The notes beneath the pieces are model-generated. The model made no database searches, was not told the origin of the DNA, and saw only the letters and a list, made by a program, of their open reading frames with translations. From Trema orientale (lineage: Eukaryota; Streptophyta; Magnoliopsida; Rosales; Cannabaceae), in NCBI GenBank assembly GCA_002914845.1, contig JXTC01000070.1, positions 406,961-470,960 of the forward strand: 64,000 nucleotides of DNA, read 5' to 3'. Within the stretch, counting starts at the first letter, position 1; each line of letters starts with the position of its first letter. Below are positions 1-11,226 of this stretch, one piece after another. The translations under genes and the position numbers were made by a program.

Positions 1-50
1 AAAAAAATACCTATAAATTGGTCCCTATATATAAATATATATACATACGT
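1..50. repeat. End of a TIR-type MITE, cut by the window edge
   Basis: The first bases (A-run, TACCTATAAATTGG, TA-rich tract) match the right terminus of the MITE at 18925-19155 and the terminus of the copy at 56059-56285. Only one end is visible here, so size and orientation cannot be stated. Confidence 0.4.
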
Positions 51-59
51 GTGTGTTTT

Positions 60-268
60 GAAACAAGGGTCATTTTTTTTGGGACAACTTCATATCATTA
101 CTTGGTTTGGTGGCTTGTATGAAATATTTTCCACTATTCTACAAGTTTCAACCATTCATTCAGTCACTCACGAAACCGTTTAGCGCATCCTCTTTGGACC
201 TTTTTTCACTCTCATTGTGAATGAAAGTAATCCAAACGTTAAGCACACATTTACTTGAGAGTTAAAAT
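60..268. repeat. Duplicated 5' flank of the eIF4A-like gene, block 1
   Basis: This stretch (AAGGGTCATTTTTT, then CACTATTCTACA, TTTCAACC, and a GAATGAAAG tail) is clearly similar to 12290-12510. It continues after the fold-back insert, at 764-1190, matching 12520-12600, 13507-13565 and 16500-16870. It contains no coding sequence. I read it as the left part of a segmental duplication of the promoter region of the helicase-like gene. Confidence 0.6.
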
Positions 269-763
269 TAGGGGCTTATAGAAATATGACCAAATTTTGG
301 ACCTAATTTCAGTAAATGTTCCTTTGTCAAAAGTTATAGCAAAATGTCCGGTATATATGCATATATACTAAGTGTAAAATTTTATATACCAAGTATAAAA
401 AATTATATACCCAGTGCATTTCAGAACAGTAACTAAAATTGGTAGATCTGTGTATCTACCAAGTGTAAAAATATATCTACCTGGACATTTAGCTATAAAA
501 TTTTAAAAATGGACATCTACTTAATCAAATTTAAAATTTTGGTCACCCACCTAAATTTCTCTTAAATGTCCAGGTAGATATATTTTTACACTTGGTAGAT
601 ACACAGATCTACCAATTTTAGTTACTGTTCTGAAATGCACTGGGTATATAGTTTTTTATACTTGGTATATAAAATTTTACACTTGGTATATGCATATATA
701 CCGGACATTTTGCTATAACTTTTGACAAAGGGACATTTACTGAAATTAGGTCCAAAATTTCTC
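269..763. mobile_element. Fold-back (inverted-repeat) transposon of about 495 bp
   Basis: Two arms of about 198 bp, 292-490 and 564-760, are near-perfect reverse complements separated by a 73 bp loop. The unit is flanked by a 7 bp direct repeat TTAAAAT (262-268 and 764-770), a likely target-site duplication. The duplicated flank at 12.3-12.6 kb lacks the insert, which supports insertion. Single-arm relatives occur at about 4397-4608, 4798-5002 and 49169-49466. There is no ORF with transposase similarity, so it is non-autonomous. Confidence 0.75.
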
Positions 764-1315
764 TTAAAATGATATGAGAAGTGGTATAAAGGTAACTTGT
801 CCCATTGGAGCACTCGGCCCACTTACGGGGCCCAAGTGACTCAAAAATAAATGACTTCATATCCCATATATAATGCAAGAGGAGAAGCTTGCCGACGTTC
901 TCTAATCACTAGTGGAGGTATTCACACATCTTGGACGCAAACAAGTTGGTTTTGATTAGCCGCTTTCTAGGTGTCGTTTTTTGTTTTTCAGTTGTCGTTT
1001 TTTAGAGTACCAGACGATGTTGTCGTTTTAATATTACTGGTTTCCTTTCAAACATCTTTTACTGTGGTTGCCCCAAAAAAGTCATTGTCGTTTATACTCC
1101 AAAATCCCAAAAAGAGTCAACATTGTCGTTTTATATTGATGTCGTTTCAACGTATTGTCCGTCGTTAGATTGTTGCGTTTTATTCTTATATTCCCAAAAC
1201 AAACGTAGTTAATACCCAGAAATAAATAAAAATGCGAAGCAGGCCTTCGCCCTTTTATATCAAATTCGGTAACCAGGGGTAAATCCGGAAACACAAGAAA
1301 ATGACTCATCCAAGC
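764..1315 (+). promoter_or_regulatory. Upstream region with a TGTCGTTT motif cluster
   Basis: Between 972 and 1144 the pentamer TGTCG, nearly always followed by TT, occurs six times (about 972, 993, 1021, 1086, 1124, 1140). The same motif is dense in the related blocks at 16620-17250 and 18100-18720. The region lies directly upstream of the helicase-like gene. TGTCNN is the core bound by plant auxin response factors, so a regulatory role is possible, but a simple degenerate repeat is an equally good explanation. Confidence 0.45.
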
Positions 1316-1333
1316 CTATATATATATATATAC
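1316..1333 (+). promoter_or_regulatory. Possible TATA box of the eIF4A-like gene
   Basis: A TATATATATATATA tract lies about 105 bases before the proposed start codon at 1437 and is followed by a CT-rich leader (1398-1412) typical of plant 5' UTRs. TA tracts are common in this window, so the call rests on position only. Confidence 0.35.
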
Positions 1334-1436
1334 AACATTCCTTTTCCCTCATGATCACTATTCACTCGCTATACTACGTACTGGTTTCTCATATATTTCT
1401 CTCTCTCTCTCAAGCTTTTATTTGAGTTTTTCTTCA

Positions 1437-3820
1437 ATGTCATCAACATCTTCAGGTCTGTAATAGCGTGGACCTTTCTCTACTCTCTTATTAATTTCGC
1501 TCGCTATTTTTATTAGTTTTTCTTTATTTAATTTTATTTCGTGTTTAGGGTTTGTAATGGTTTCTTCTTAATTTTCATGATTTGCTCCTTTTTTTTTTTT
1601 TATTGAACTATATTGAAATTTTTATATGGGCGATTACTAGTTTGAGTTGCTTTTTTTTTTTGGGCTGTATTTAATTTAAAATAACAACCTAATCTGTTTT
1701 TTTTTTTATTATCTATTTATTAAAAGCCTATTCAATTAAGTTTTCTTTTTTTGTTTTTTTTTTAAAAAAATTCTCTGTATTAATTAATTGCTCGATCTTT
1801 TGAGAGTTTTACTTCTTATTATTTTTCATCCTGATTCTTAATTTGTCAAGACTTCTCTTTTTAATTTTAATTTTTTTTTTTTGTAATTCAGTTTTTCCAT
1901 TTTATTATGTCATGTAAATATTTCGGTCATGAGTGTAGTAATTACTTATTAATTGTTGTGTGTGTGTTTGTTGTTCACATATAGAAGTAGCACCACCAGC
2001 AGAGGGATCACAACAATTAGAGCTGGTACAACATATCAGCTCTTGTGTCTTAGAACAGCTCGACTATGACTTGATGGAGTGCCAGGGCTTGGTGCTGGCA
2101 CCGACCAGAGAACTTGCACTAGAGGCTGAGAAGGTTATCCGCGAGCTTGGAGACTCTCTTGCTGTGAAGGTTCATGCCTGTGTTGATGGAAGAAGTGTTC
2201 AAGAAGACGTGAGCACTTTGTCAGGTGGGGTTCATGTTGTTGTTGGCACTCCTATTCGTGTTCTTGACTTGATGACAAGACAGCGTCTTCGTCCCGATTA
2301 CATCATCATGGTTGTGTTGGCTGAGTTTAGCGAAATGCGTTCAAGAGGTTACAGTGATCAGGTTTATTTTCAAACACCCCGTTTTTTTTCCTTCTTTAAA
2401 GTGACTTTTGCGATACTATCAGTTATTCCTTTTGTTCTGCTGAATGAGGTTGAGATTAGATATATATTAATTACGATCTCACTTTTTAAATACTATCTGA
2501 TATGACAAATGATTTGTTACTATATGCGTAATGAATAACATTCAATCTATTTATAGTAAATTTTAGTTCACCACGTGAATTATAATGACTCAATTGCCAT
2601 GTTAAGTAATATTAAAAAAGTGATAAATTAAGTAGGATTACTAACACTATCCATATATTATTAAGTTATTGAAATTGAGAGAGCTGCATTGTGTGTTTAT
2701 GTGTATGCCAACTGTTTTGGACGAGTTTTTACATATCTGGAGTTTTTGTAACCTGTTTGATGCTTTATAAGGCCTAATGGAACGCATGAATGAATGAATG
2801 AATGACGAAGAATATCCTGACTTATAGTTTCTTACTATTTATGTAATTGTGATGAAGCTGTGGCTACAAGCTTTTTTCTCCATCGTTATAAATCACATGA
2901 AATTCTTATTGCATATGCTTTGTGACATCTTTGTTATTGTTCACTGGTGAAAACACTCGGGCAAGTTCACTAATCCAGAATGGAGTGGAAAAAAGGACTT
3001 TTTCGTTTATGGATTCACTTACCAATTAGCTAGTTACACATGAAAGCCTTTTCTACCCAATATTGTTTCTTATTCTCTCCATTCCTTTTCGACTCATTCC
3101 CTTTACGGATTGTTAAACGTACGAGATTTAATTTCTTGGGAGTATAGTTGTGATTAATCCTACTTGTTCTCTTCTTGTCAGGTCTACGACATTTTACGTC
3201 TTCTACCAAGACCGATCCTGGCAAGGGAATTCTCTGCCACTACGCCACCGGCGGCGGTCACCAGGAATTTTGTGAACAACCCAGTGAGCAATCTTGTAGA
3301 GCGTGATGAACTCACCCGTAAGGCTATTAAGCATTACTATGTCAATATTGAGAGGGAAGAATGGAAATTCGAGACGCTTTGCGATTTCTACGAGACCTTA
3401 GCCATTGGTACTGATCAGAGGCACGTCATTTTTGTCAACACCAAACACAAGGTCGATTGGCTGACTGACCAGATGAGGGCCCGAGATCACGCAGTTTCTG
3501 CCATTCACGAAGACATGGACCAGAACGCCAAAGACGCGATCATGCGAGAATTCCGATCTAGCTCTTGCCCTGTTTTGATCACAACTGATATGCTAGCTCA
3601 CGGTGATGATGTGCAACAAGCGTCCCTTGTCATAAATTATGATCTCCCAACTCGGCCCGAGTACTATCTCCATCGTGTTGGGCGTATTGGAAGGTTTGGA
3701 AGGAAAGGAATGACCATGAACTTCGTAATAAAGGACGATGAGAGGATGATCTCTAGTATCCAAAAGTTTTATAATGTTCAAATCGATGAGCTGCCATCAA
3801 ATTTTGCTGATCTCCTGTGA
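1437..3820 (+). CDS. eIF4A-like DEAD-box helicase, degenerate (pseudo-helicase)
   Basis: Three exons: 1437-1455, 1985-2361 and 3182-3820. All junctions are GT-AG and in frame, giving 344 aa (eIF4A is about 413). It resembles translation initiation factor eIF4A, the RNA helicase of the cap-binding complex. Seen: an N-terminal APPAEGSQ relic, motif Ia PTRELA, GG, TPIR, FSATTPP (motif III), VIFVNTK, a C-terminal RecA-like domain with [11 protein letters not shown] (motif VI), and the usual eIF4A ending. Missing: about 65 residues covering the Q motif and Walker A. DEAD reads AEFS, and ARGID in motif V reads AHGDD. ATP hydrolysis is therefore not expected. The frame is open throughout with no stops, so it may be expressed. 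Either a young pseudogene or a repurposed, catalytically dead paralogue fits. The short first exon (MSSTSS) is predicted from a splice donor and should be checked with RNA. Confidence 0.75.
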
Positions 3821-4240
3821 TGAGATTTTGTCTTTTTATTCCTTTAGTAGGGAAATTTTATATTTGTGTAGAGAAGCCTTAACCTTAATTTGACTAATGC
3901 CCCTTTTTTTTCCCCTTTATAAAGTACTTGCATTGTCCTAACATTGCAAGATTTTGTGTTATGGCAGCGGTGACAAGTTTTCTGCCCACTAATATTCAGA
4001 ATGCATATGTTTTTTTTTTTTTTTTAGTCTCCTTTAATATTTTACTTTTATACTTTCTTTCATGTTTTCTACAAATAGTAAGTTTGACTTAAAAGATGCA
4101 AAAATAATTGACATATGTAAGAACCCAAATTTTTTGAGAGTATTTTGGTCTTTTTGCTAGTTAATATAACTCTGCACCTCATTTCTCTCGTTTCTCTCAC
4201 TGCCTCACCTATCTCTCTTTCTCATCCTTCTTTATTACAT
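3821..4240. other. 3' flank of the eIF4A-like gene, no gene seen
   Basis: AT-rich sequence with poly-T runs (about 3905 and 4011-4025). It probably contains the 3' UTR and polyadenylation site of the upstream gene. No coding similarity was recognised. Confidence 0.4.
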
Positions 4241-4249
4241 GGCCAAAGC

Positions 4250-5230
4250 TAGGGCAGACAATTCATGTTCATGGGTCGTATTCGCGTCGATGTATATGTA
4301 TAACAAGTAAATACTCAATCCGAACACGATCCGTTTAATAAATAGGTCATATTGACCCATGACACATGACCTGCGAATTTGACCCGAATACGACCTGTTT
4401 AATAAAGGGCCATATAGAACGATGACCAAATTTTGGGCCCAATTTAAGTAAATATCATTTTATCAAATATTACAACAAAATATCCGATATATATGTTTGT
4501 ATACAAAGTGTAAAATTTTATATACCAAGGGCATTTAGCTATAAATTTAAAAAGTGGATATCTACTTAATTAAATTTAAAATATTAGTCATACACCTAAA
4601 ATTCTCTTTAATAAACATATCAGAAATTATGTCACGAACACGACTTGTTTATACACGGGTTGACACGACACGATAAGACCCATTTACTAAACAGGTCATT
4701 TTTCGTGTTAGCGGGTTCAATCCAAATACGACCCGTTAATTAAACAGGTCAATTGACCCATGACACATGACCTGCGAATACGACCCGTTTAATAAAGGGC
4801 CATATAGAACGATGACCAAATTTGGGGCTCAATTTAAGTAAATATCATTTTATCAAATATTACAACAAAATATCCGATATATATGTTTGTATACAAAGTG
4901 TAAAATTTTATATACCAAGGACATTTAGCTATAAATTTAAAAAGTGGATATCTACTTAATCAAATTTAAAATATTAGTCATACACCTAAAATTCTCTTTA
5001 ATAAACATATCAGAAATTATGTCACGAACACGACTCGTTTATACACGGGTTGATATGACACGACAAGACCCATTTACTAAACAGGTCATTTTTCGTGTTA
5101 GCGGGTTCAATCCGAATACGACCCGTTAATTAAACAGGTCAATATCTCCAACTCGAACACGACACGAATATGATTAAGCTAAATCCAAACCCGTTAATTT
5201 TGTACGGGTTTTGAGTCGTGTCGTGTCACG
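4250..5230. repeat. Tandem duplication, about 400 bp unit, rich in ACGACCCG
   Basis: Two direct copies, about 4354-4750 and 4755-5150, share nearly all of their sequence. Each contains one single-arm member of the fold-back family found at 269-763 (about 4397-4608 and 4798-5002), embedded in sequence full of CACGAC, ACCCGTT and GGGTT motifs. The motif-rich outer part resembles termini of hAT-type repeats common in plant genomes, but I cannot name the family. No ORF of interest. Confidence 0.65.
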
Positions 5231-8200
5231 AATTGCCAATTCTAGCCAAAGGAACCATCGCCGCCACCTTCTTCTTCATCACTCGTTGTTAATTCATCTG
5301 TAGACCGCTTGAGCTCGACCAGACGAAGCCATTTCTAGCAGTGACGTGGGCTATAACAAGGTAGAAAGGGATGTTATATTAAAAATCAGAAACAACTAAC
5401 AATGATCCATTTAAGCTTAAAGCATATTAACAGAGGATTCAATGAACATTACTTCTAATGGTGGGCTGATAGTCTCTACCACCTATTTGCTTCTTCTCCA
5501 GTGCCTACAAGCTGCGAAAATGGCGAAGGATGAAGAGGGGTTATGGCATCCAACACTCCTTAGCTCTTCTTTGGTGCTCTGCCGAAAACCCACAAAATGA
5601 GCAGCACACAAAACTGGTCGTTGACCAGTTTTGCATGTAAGGGCCAATGGGCCCTGTTATGTGTGTGTGGCAGATCACACCCTTGGCCCAATAGGCAGGC
5701 CAAGGTATCCAAAAGAATGTGAAACCATAGGCCTCATTCATATTAAGATGTGTGGTCCATCCCATTATGACCCAATTAGTAATACTATGCAAAGTCAATT
5801 ATACATACAAATATAGTTGTCCTTAACATGCTTTAATTAAGACATAGTGAGTTAGTAGTGATTGTACTAGTCCACACAAAATATTCCAATAAAGGAGGCA
5901 GGCAATATTATATTTAATCTTGAGAAGAACTAGAAAGAAACAGTGAGAGAAACTGAACCTTTTCTAGAGAGAGACACAGAGAGCTCAAAACCTTCGAGAC
6001 TGGGAGCTAAGCCATGGAGGATTTCAAATCCAAATCATGATCATGAAGGTCTTGGCTGTTCTGTTGGCCAAGTTGCTGTCTTCTGGGGCTACGATGCTGT
6101 GCTAAATAGGAAATGTAGGCCTATTGTATGTGTTATGCTTTTCTTATGATGGTTGCATGTTACTCTATAACTTTATTATAGAGTATGTAATTTGTGAGCT
6201 TTGCTTAAGCAATTCTGGGCTCCAAAGAATGTGCCTTTTGTAAGTATCACTTCGTCATATGTCGTAGGAACTAGTATATGTGTTTACTTGGACAACATTT
6301 TGACTGACTTGTTGCCTGAAGTCGGACTAAATCCTCTGGAAATTGTCATTTTGTTATATCCCTTGTGAATTGTTGTTGAAGTGCTTAGTTAGCAATAATA
6401 TTTATGTTCTACTAGCAACATAGGTTAAAGCTCTTTATTGTGGACCTGATTGTTTCATTTTGTACTTTATTATGGGGATTATTATTATTATTTTTTTCAA
6501 ATGTTCCAAACGATGCAAATCATTAAGATGAGCAATATCTGCTAAGGTCTATCAAAAGGTAGTAAATCATAGAAATGGAAATGTATTATCTGTTGAGGTT
6601 TATAAAAATGCCTACATTGTTATTGTTTGGCGATTAGTTATTAAAGGATAAGGGAATATTTGTTTTGCTTCTAAAGATATGGTTTATGATACTTTGCATG
6701 TGCATGGTGAACGTTGCCCTTTTTAAGAAGGCTATTTCAAATCCTCTTATCTGTCTGAAGAGAAAAGTGAGTCCTTTAATCTTAAACAGCATGTGGAAAA
6801 CATATCTAGATAAAGATAAAATGAGCAAATGACTTGGAAAAGTTAAGGGAATAATTCTTAGCTCATAGTCCTATATTTTGCGGGATATACCATATATAAT
6901 TGACTGCTCTAGTGGTCATTTTTTTTTTTTTTTGGTAAATTATTAAGATAATCTTACGTACTTTTTAAGCTGGGAGATAAAGGGGAAATTGCTTTAGACA
7001 AATTGCGGATAAACTCAGCCAAAATTTGGCAAAAAAGGAACTGCTATATCTTGATCTTGGATACTAATGAGGGCAACTTAAAAATCTTTAAAAAATGTAG
7101 AACGGTGTATTTTAAATTTCGTTTTCCTAATCTACTTTTTGGGAGATTTTTTTTTTGAATTTTCCTTAAAAAAAAAAAAAAAAACTGGAAACCTGAGGAA
7201 AGATGGTGGTTGCCTTGTTGGATACCAAATATATTCACCAATTATTCTCAGTTTGGATGCTAATCAAACTCTGATTTTTCAAATGAAATGAAACCTCGAG
7301 AGATTATTCAACTTTCCCAACAAATTTGGACAAAATAGAATTAAATGTAGCATAAATATTGGGGCTACACTATAGGACATGGTCAATATGATCGGGTGAG
7401 ACTTTTGGGCCAATATGTAGGGAAAAGGTGTGGGGTAAAAGCCCAATCCATGTCCACGGAGAAAGCCCAAGTGGGCCCCAAAGTGGAAGGGTGGAGGGGG
7501 ACCACACTCGCACTAGAGCCACTGGTGCTACGGCAATACATGTAAGAAGTCAGATTCCCTTGTTCAAGGATCCTAAAAGGCTAAGGGCCTTCTTGTTGGG
7601 CTCCACGTCAGACCAGCAATGTGGGACCCAACTCTCAATCTGTAGCCCCAAAAACCGCAAGATGCTTATGTGGTAGGAGGCCAAAAATCAAGCAAACCTT
7701 CAAAATCACATTTCAAATAAATAAATAAAACGAAAAAAAAAGAGAAAAATTTGAAAAAAGTGATTCCACCGACCTTATCAAAAATTGTCCAATTGTATTC
7801 AAATCTCTTCCCCTCTTGCATGTTCTATTTGTCCATATGCTACTTGGCTTTGCTCCATCTTTAATTGCTGAAAATGCCAAATAGTGAAGGGCCCTCATTA
7901 TTAGTTACCAAATTCTGTATTTGTAGCCTCTTTTAGAGAAAAATCTAGATTAAGTAGAGTCCCTAACACAATAGAAACTATATGAAGAGAGCATATGTAT
8001 GTATATAAGTTTGTTACCTAAGCCAAATCATGAAAGACAAAGCTGTGACGTAGTAGTGAATGTAATTCTGTAATTATGGCTCGAAGTAATTCTTAACAAC
8101 TTTTTACCATGGATTACAATTAAAACATGCTGTGACCAATGTTGGTGTGGATTTGAAATGAATTTTATGATGAGAATAAAGGTTGTGTTGTTCTCATATG

Positions 8201-8430
8201 TGATAAAGCTAGCTACTTTATTTTTTTACGTACCTCTGTTTTACTTTTGCAATATTGCTATTTAAGATTAGCATGTCCTAGCTAGTCTTAAGGTCCAGTT
8301 TGATAATGAAGCTATGATCGATATATGCCATGGTAAAAAGAACAGTTGTGAATTTTCTTTTCATGCTCACTGTTGACTGGTAGTACATTTTCATGCAGCC
8401 ATCGTCCTGATACACGACAAGTCCTACATA
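5231..8430. other. Unassigned intergenic region
   Basis: No gene was recognised. A short perfect hairpin lies at 5607-5629 (AAAACTGGTC, 3-base loop, GACCAGTTTT). From 5940 to 6250 the sequence is less AT-rich, with a GA-rich leader-like stretch and two short ORFs: an 8-codon ORF at 6014 and a 20-codon hydrophobic ORF at 6043-6105. It could be a transcribed remnant, but I could not assign it. The rest is AT-rich with no clear repeats beyond poly-A/T. Confidence 0.35.
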
Positions 8431-8434
8431 TCAA

Positions 8435-8438
<4 letters not shown>

Positions 8439-8468
<30 letters not shown>
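8439..8468 (+). repeat. (TC)n microsatellite in promoter or leader
   Basis: About 14 TC units, just upstream of two TATA-like sequences (TATAAATAT near 8475 and CTTTATATACC near 8505) and about 150 bases before the DUF4408/DUF761 start codon. CT tracts are common around plant transcription start sites. Confidence 0.7.
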
Positions 8469-8469
<1 letters not shown>

Positions 8470-8613
8470 TTTACTATAAATATGTCCACAAGCCTCTACT
8501 TGTTCTTTATATACCACCTACACATCCTAGTCCTTTCTCACTCTTCTTGTTCTTTTTTCTTATTCCTTGCTAACTCACTACCTCTCTAGTTTATACTCAT
8601 CAAAAGAGAAGCC

Positions 8614-9252
8614 ATGAACACCAAGTTCAACAAATCACAAGTTCTAATCCTTTCACTCCTAGCGGTTCTTCTCATCATTGCACCTCTTTTATCCTCATCA
8701 CTAAGGCCTACTTATCTCTACTTCATCACCAACCTCCTTATAATTACCCTTGGAGCAGAGGCTGGCCTTCTCTCATTGATCTTTTCCAAGCCCTCATTAG
8801 AAGATAACAATAACAAAACCAAGAATACTTTTCCTGTTCCTCAAAAGACTGCTGGAGTATTAGCCTCAGAAGCCTCTTCTGAGAAAAGGGTTGTTCTTTC
8901 CAACACCAATGATAGCGATGAAAAGTTTAATGGTTTTGATCAAACTGCTGGGAAAAAGGTCAAAGGTGTAGAGAAATCTCTTTCTGAGAAGATAACTGGC
9001 GCTGTTAAAGCAGACAGAGTCAAGAAATGTCCTTCCATGCCTAGCCTTTTCTTCATAGGAGGTGGTGAGAATCAAGGATATTTTGATGAAGACTATTATG
9101 AAGAGGAGGAAGAAGAATTAGTTGGGGAAATCACTGGCCAGGAGCTGTTTACGAAAGCCGAGACGTTTATTGGGAACTTCTATAAGCAGCTGAAGATGCA
9201 GAGGGAGGAATCATGGAAGAGGATTCATGGTTTTTATCAGAGAGCCTTCTAA
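8614..9252 (+). CDS. DUF4408/DUF761 domain membrane protein
   Basis: A single-exon gene of 212 aa. Two hydrophobic segments at residues about 8-30 and 34-58 match the N-terminal DUF4408 hairpin. The middle is charged and low-complexity, with an acidic run (EEEEEE) near residue 165. The C terminus, about residues 172-205 (GQELFTKAETFIGNFYKQLK), is a typical DUF761 block. This architecture is plant-specific, often annotated as cotton-fibre-expressed-like protein, and its biochemical function is unknown. The start is chosen as the first ATG after the TATA-like and CT-rich leader; the next in-frame methionine lies far downstream. Probably an integral membrane protein. No signs of damage. Confidence 0.85.
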   Translation: MNTKFNKSQVLILSLLAVLLIIAPLLSSSLRPTYLYFITNLLIITLGAEAGLLSLIFSKPSLEDNNNKTKNTFPVPQKTAGVLASEASSEKRVVLSNTNDSDEKFNGFDQTAGKKVKGVEKSLSEKITGAVKADRVKKCPSMPSLFFIGGGENQGYFDEDYYEEEEEELVGEITGQELFTKAETFIGNFYKQLKMQREESWKRIHGFYQRAF

Positions 9253-11226
9253 GCATAACTCTTGACCTCTTAATTTATAATTTAGCTAGTGGCTCAGAAT
9301 TAGTACTATTGTTATGCTATTCATCAGTTTAGGCTCATTGGTTTGGGGGATATTTTGTTTGGGAACAGCTCTATTTTCTAGTTATGGTTCTTACCTTTCA
9401 TTATTGGGTTTTGTACAAAAGTTATAGGCAATTGAGGTATATAGAATAATGCCTACCTATATTCCTGTTTTACTACAGGGCTTAGTCAAGTCAGGCATAT
9501 AAAATTCACGTACACAGACTTTGACACTATCACAGTGTCATGGAATAGGACATGCATATATAAGTCATAGGTGTTCTTTGTTCTCATGTATTAATTGTCA
9601 TGTATTACATACAAATCTATAAATATAGTCTGTTTGCCTCTTTATTTTAGTTGGTCTTATAGCTAATGATAAATATTTGATAACTGCTTTTGTATATTTT
9701 TAATATTATATTGTAATTGTAATGACTAGGTTGACATAATAACACATCCAACCCATTTGAGCCTTTTTAAGAAGATTACAAGATCAAGAGGACTTGAGAA
9801 GCTCAATTTTTGAAAATCAACATGCGTGATATATTGATAGCTCAACTCCAAGTCCATGAACTGACTCCTAGCTATCACTTTCCCAAACATATTATTATGA
9901 AGAACAGTAACATGTTCTGGATATGTCATCTTTACTCAGATGTTAATATATATGAATGTCTTAACTGATGAAATATATTATTTATATAGGTATGTTATTC
10001 TACCAATATTGAAATTCATAAACAAATGAAAAGAGGGCCTTCTTTCACTTGCTCATCTGATCAACCATATATGGTATAATATAGAATATTAAAATGAAAA
10101 AAAATATTTATAAGATTTTTCTGTATGATATTGTTTCCTTGCATCATAAACAACAACAAAAATCCAGCAGAATATTGTTCTTTGGTCCAAGCCACCAAAA
10201 ATAAGGCCATGCAGATTAGAGCTTTTCAGAATGATAGAATCGAATAGAGTGACATCATATTAATATTTCCCCTCTCTCATGAGTAATTTTTATGGTGGAA
10301 ATATTATCCTGAGAAACTTATAGTTGTATATCTCTCTTTATCTTTATGTTTGAGGTTGACCCAAAATTGTTTAGTCCTTGTAGTTTATATTTCCCTTTTC
10401 CATTCTCTGGATCACATATGAACACGTCGATCGAATCGACGTAGGTTTCTTGTAAAGAAGAAAAAGAAAAAAGAAAAAAAAAATGAAAGAAAGAAAGAAA
10501 AAGGGAATTTTGTTAGTCATTTGGCGAAGAATAATCTCTAGGACGAATCATAGCTGGTGACAGGCCAAAGTGCACAAAATTTTTGTAACCAAATTCTGTT
10601 CTCTTCCTCTCAAGAAGGTTGATGGTAACAACATGTAATATTATAGTTTAGATATATTTCTGGCTCTCTCAAAAGAATGTACTACTTCACCTGCTCTAAT
10701 GTGTCTCTTCTCTCGTGGGTTAATTTCTTGGAAATGATCTTTGCCTTGAAGTTCTCCAAGATGTTTTCTTAAGTAAAAAATAATTTCTTATTATTGAAGT
10801 TGAGTTGCCTACTTTCACTTTTTGTTGCTTTAAATCTTTAACCATATGTATATAAAGTCTAACAAGTAAGAACACATTTTTCCTTTGCTTTAAGACTTGA
10901 AGTTTCCTCTTATATTATCCCAAATGATCCTTATCTTCCGTTTCATGGTTTATTGGTTTCCACTTATGATCTTTACTAAGACTCAAACTATACCACATTT
11001 TCCATGTCCTTAGAATTTACCCAGAAAGGAAATCCAACTCAGCAAGTCCTTGGAACTTACTCAAAAAACTATGTAAAATCAAATGTATAAGTTCACACTC
11101 AACCAAAAATATTGAACAGAACCCAGAAACCCTATCTGAAACTTTGGTTAGATACATGAACCTTATTTTTGTTGTACTTTGAAAGTTACCAAAGTATATA
11201 GCATGCATCATATATATCCGAGCCAC
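9253..11226. other. Intergenic region, no gene seen
   Basis: AT-rich sequence, probably starting with the 3' UTR of the DUF4408/DUF761 gene. There is a purine-rich tract at 10455-10505 and a small perfect hairpin CGTCGAT-CGA-ATCGACG near 10427-10443. No conserved ORF or long repeat was recognised. Confidence 0.4.

Noticed and set aside
5943..6149. 68-codon ORF in the possible transcript
   Set aside because: No similarity recognised and no coding signature; reported only as an uncertain short-ORF locus.
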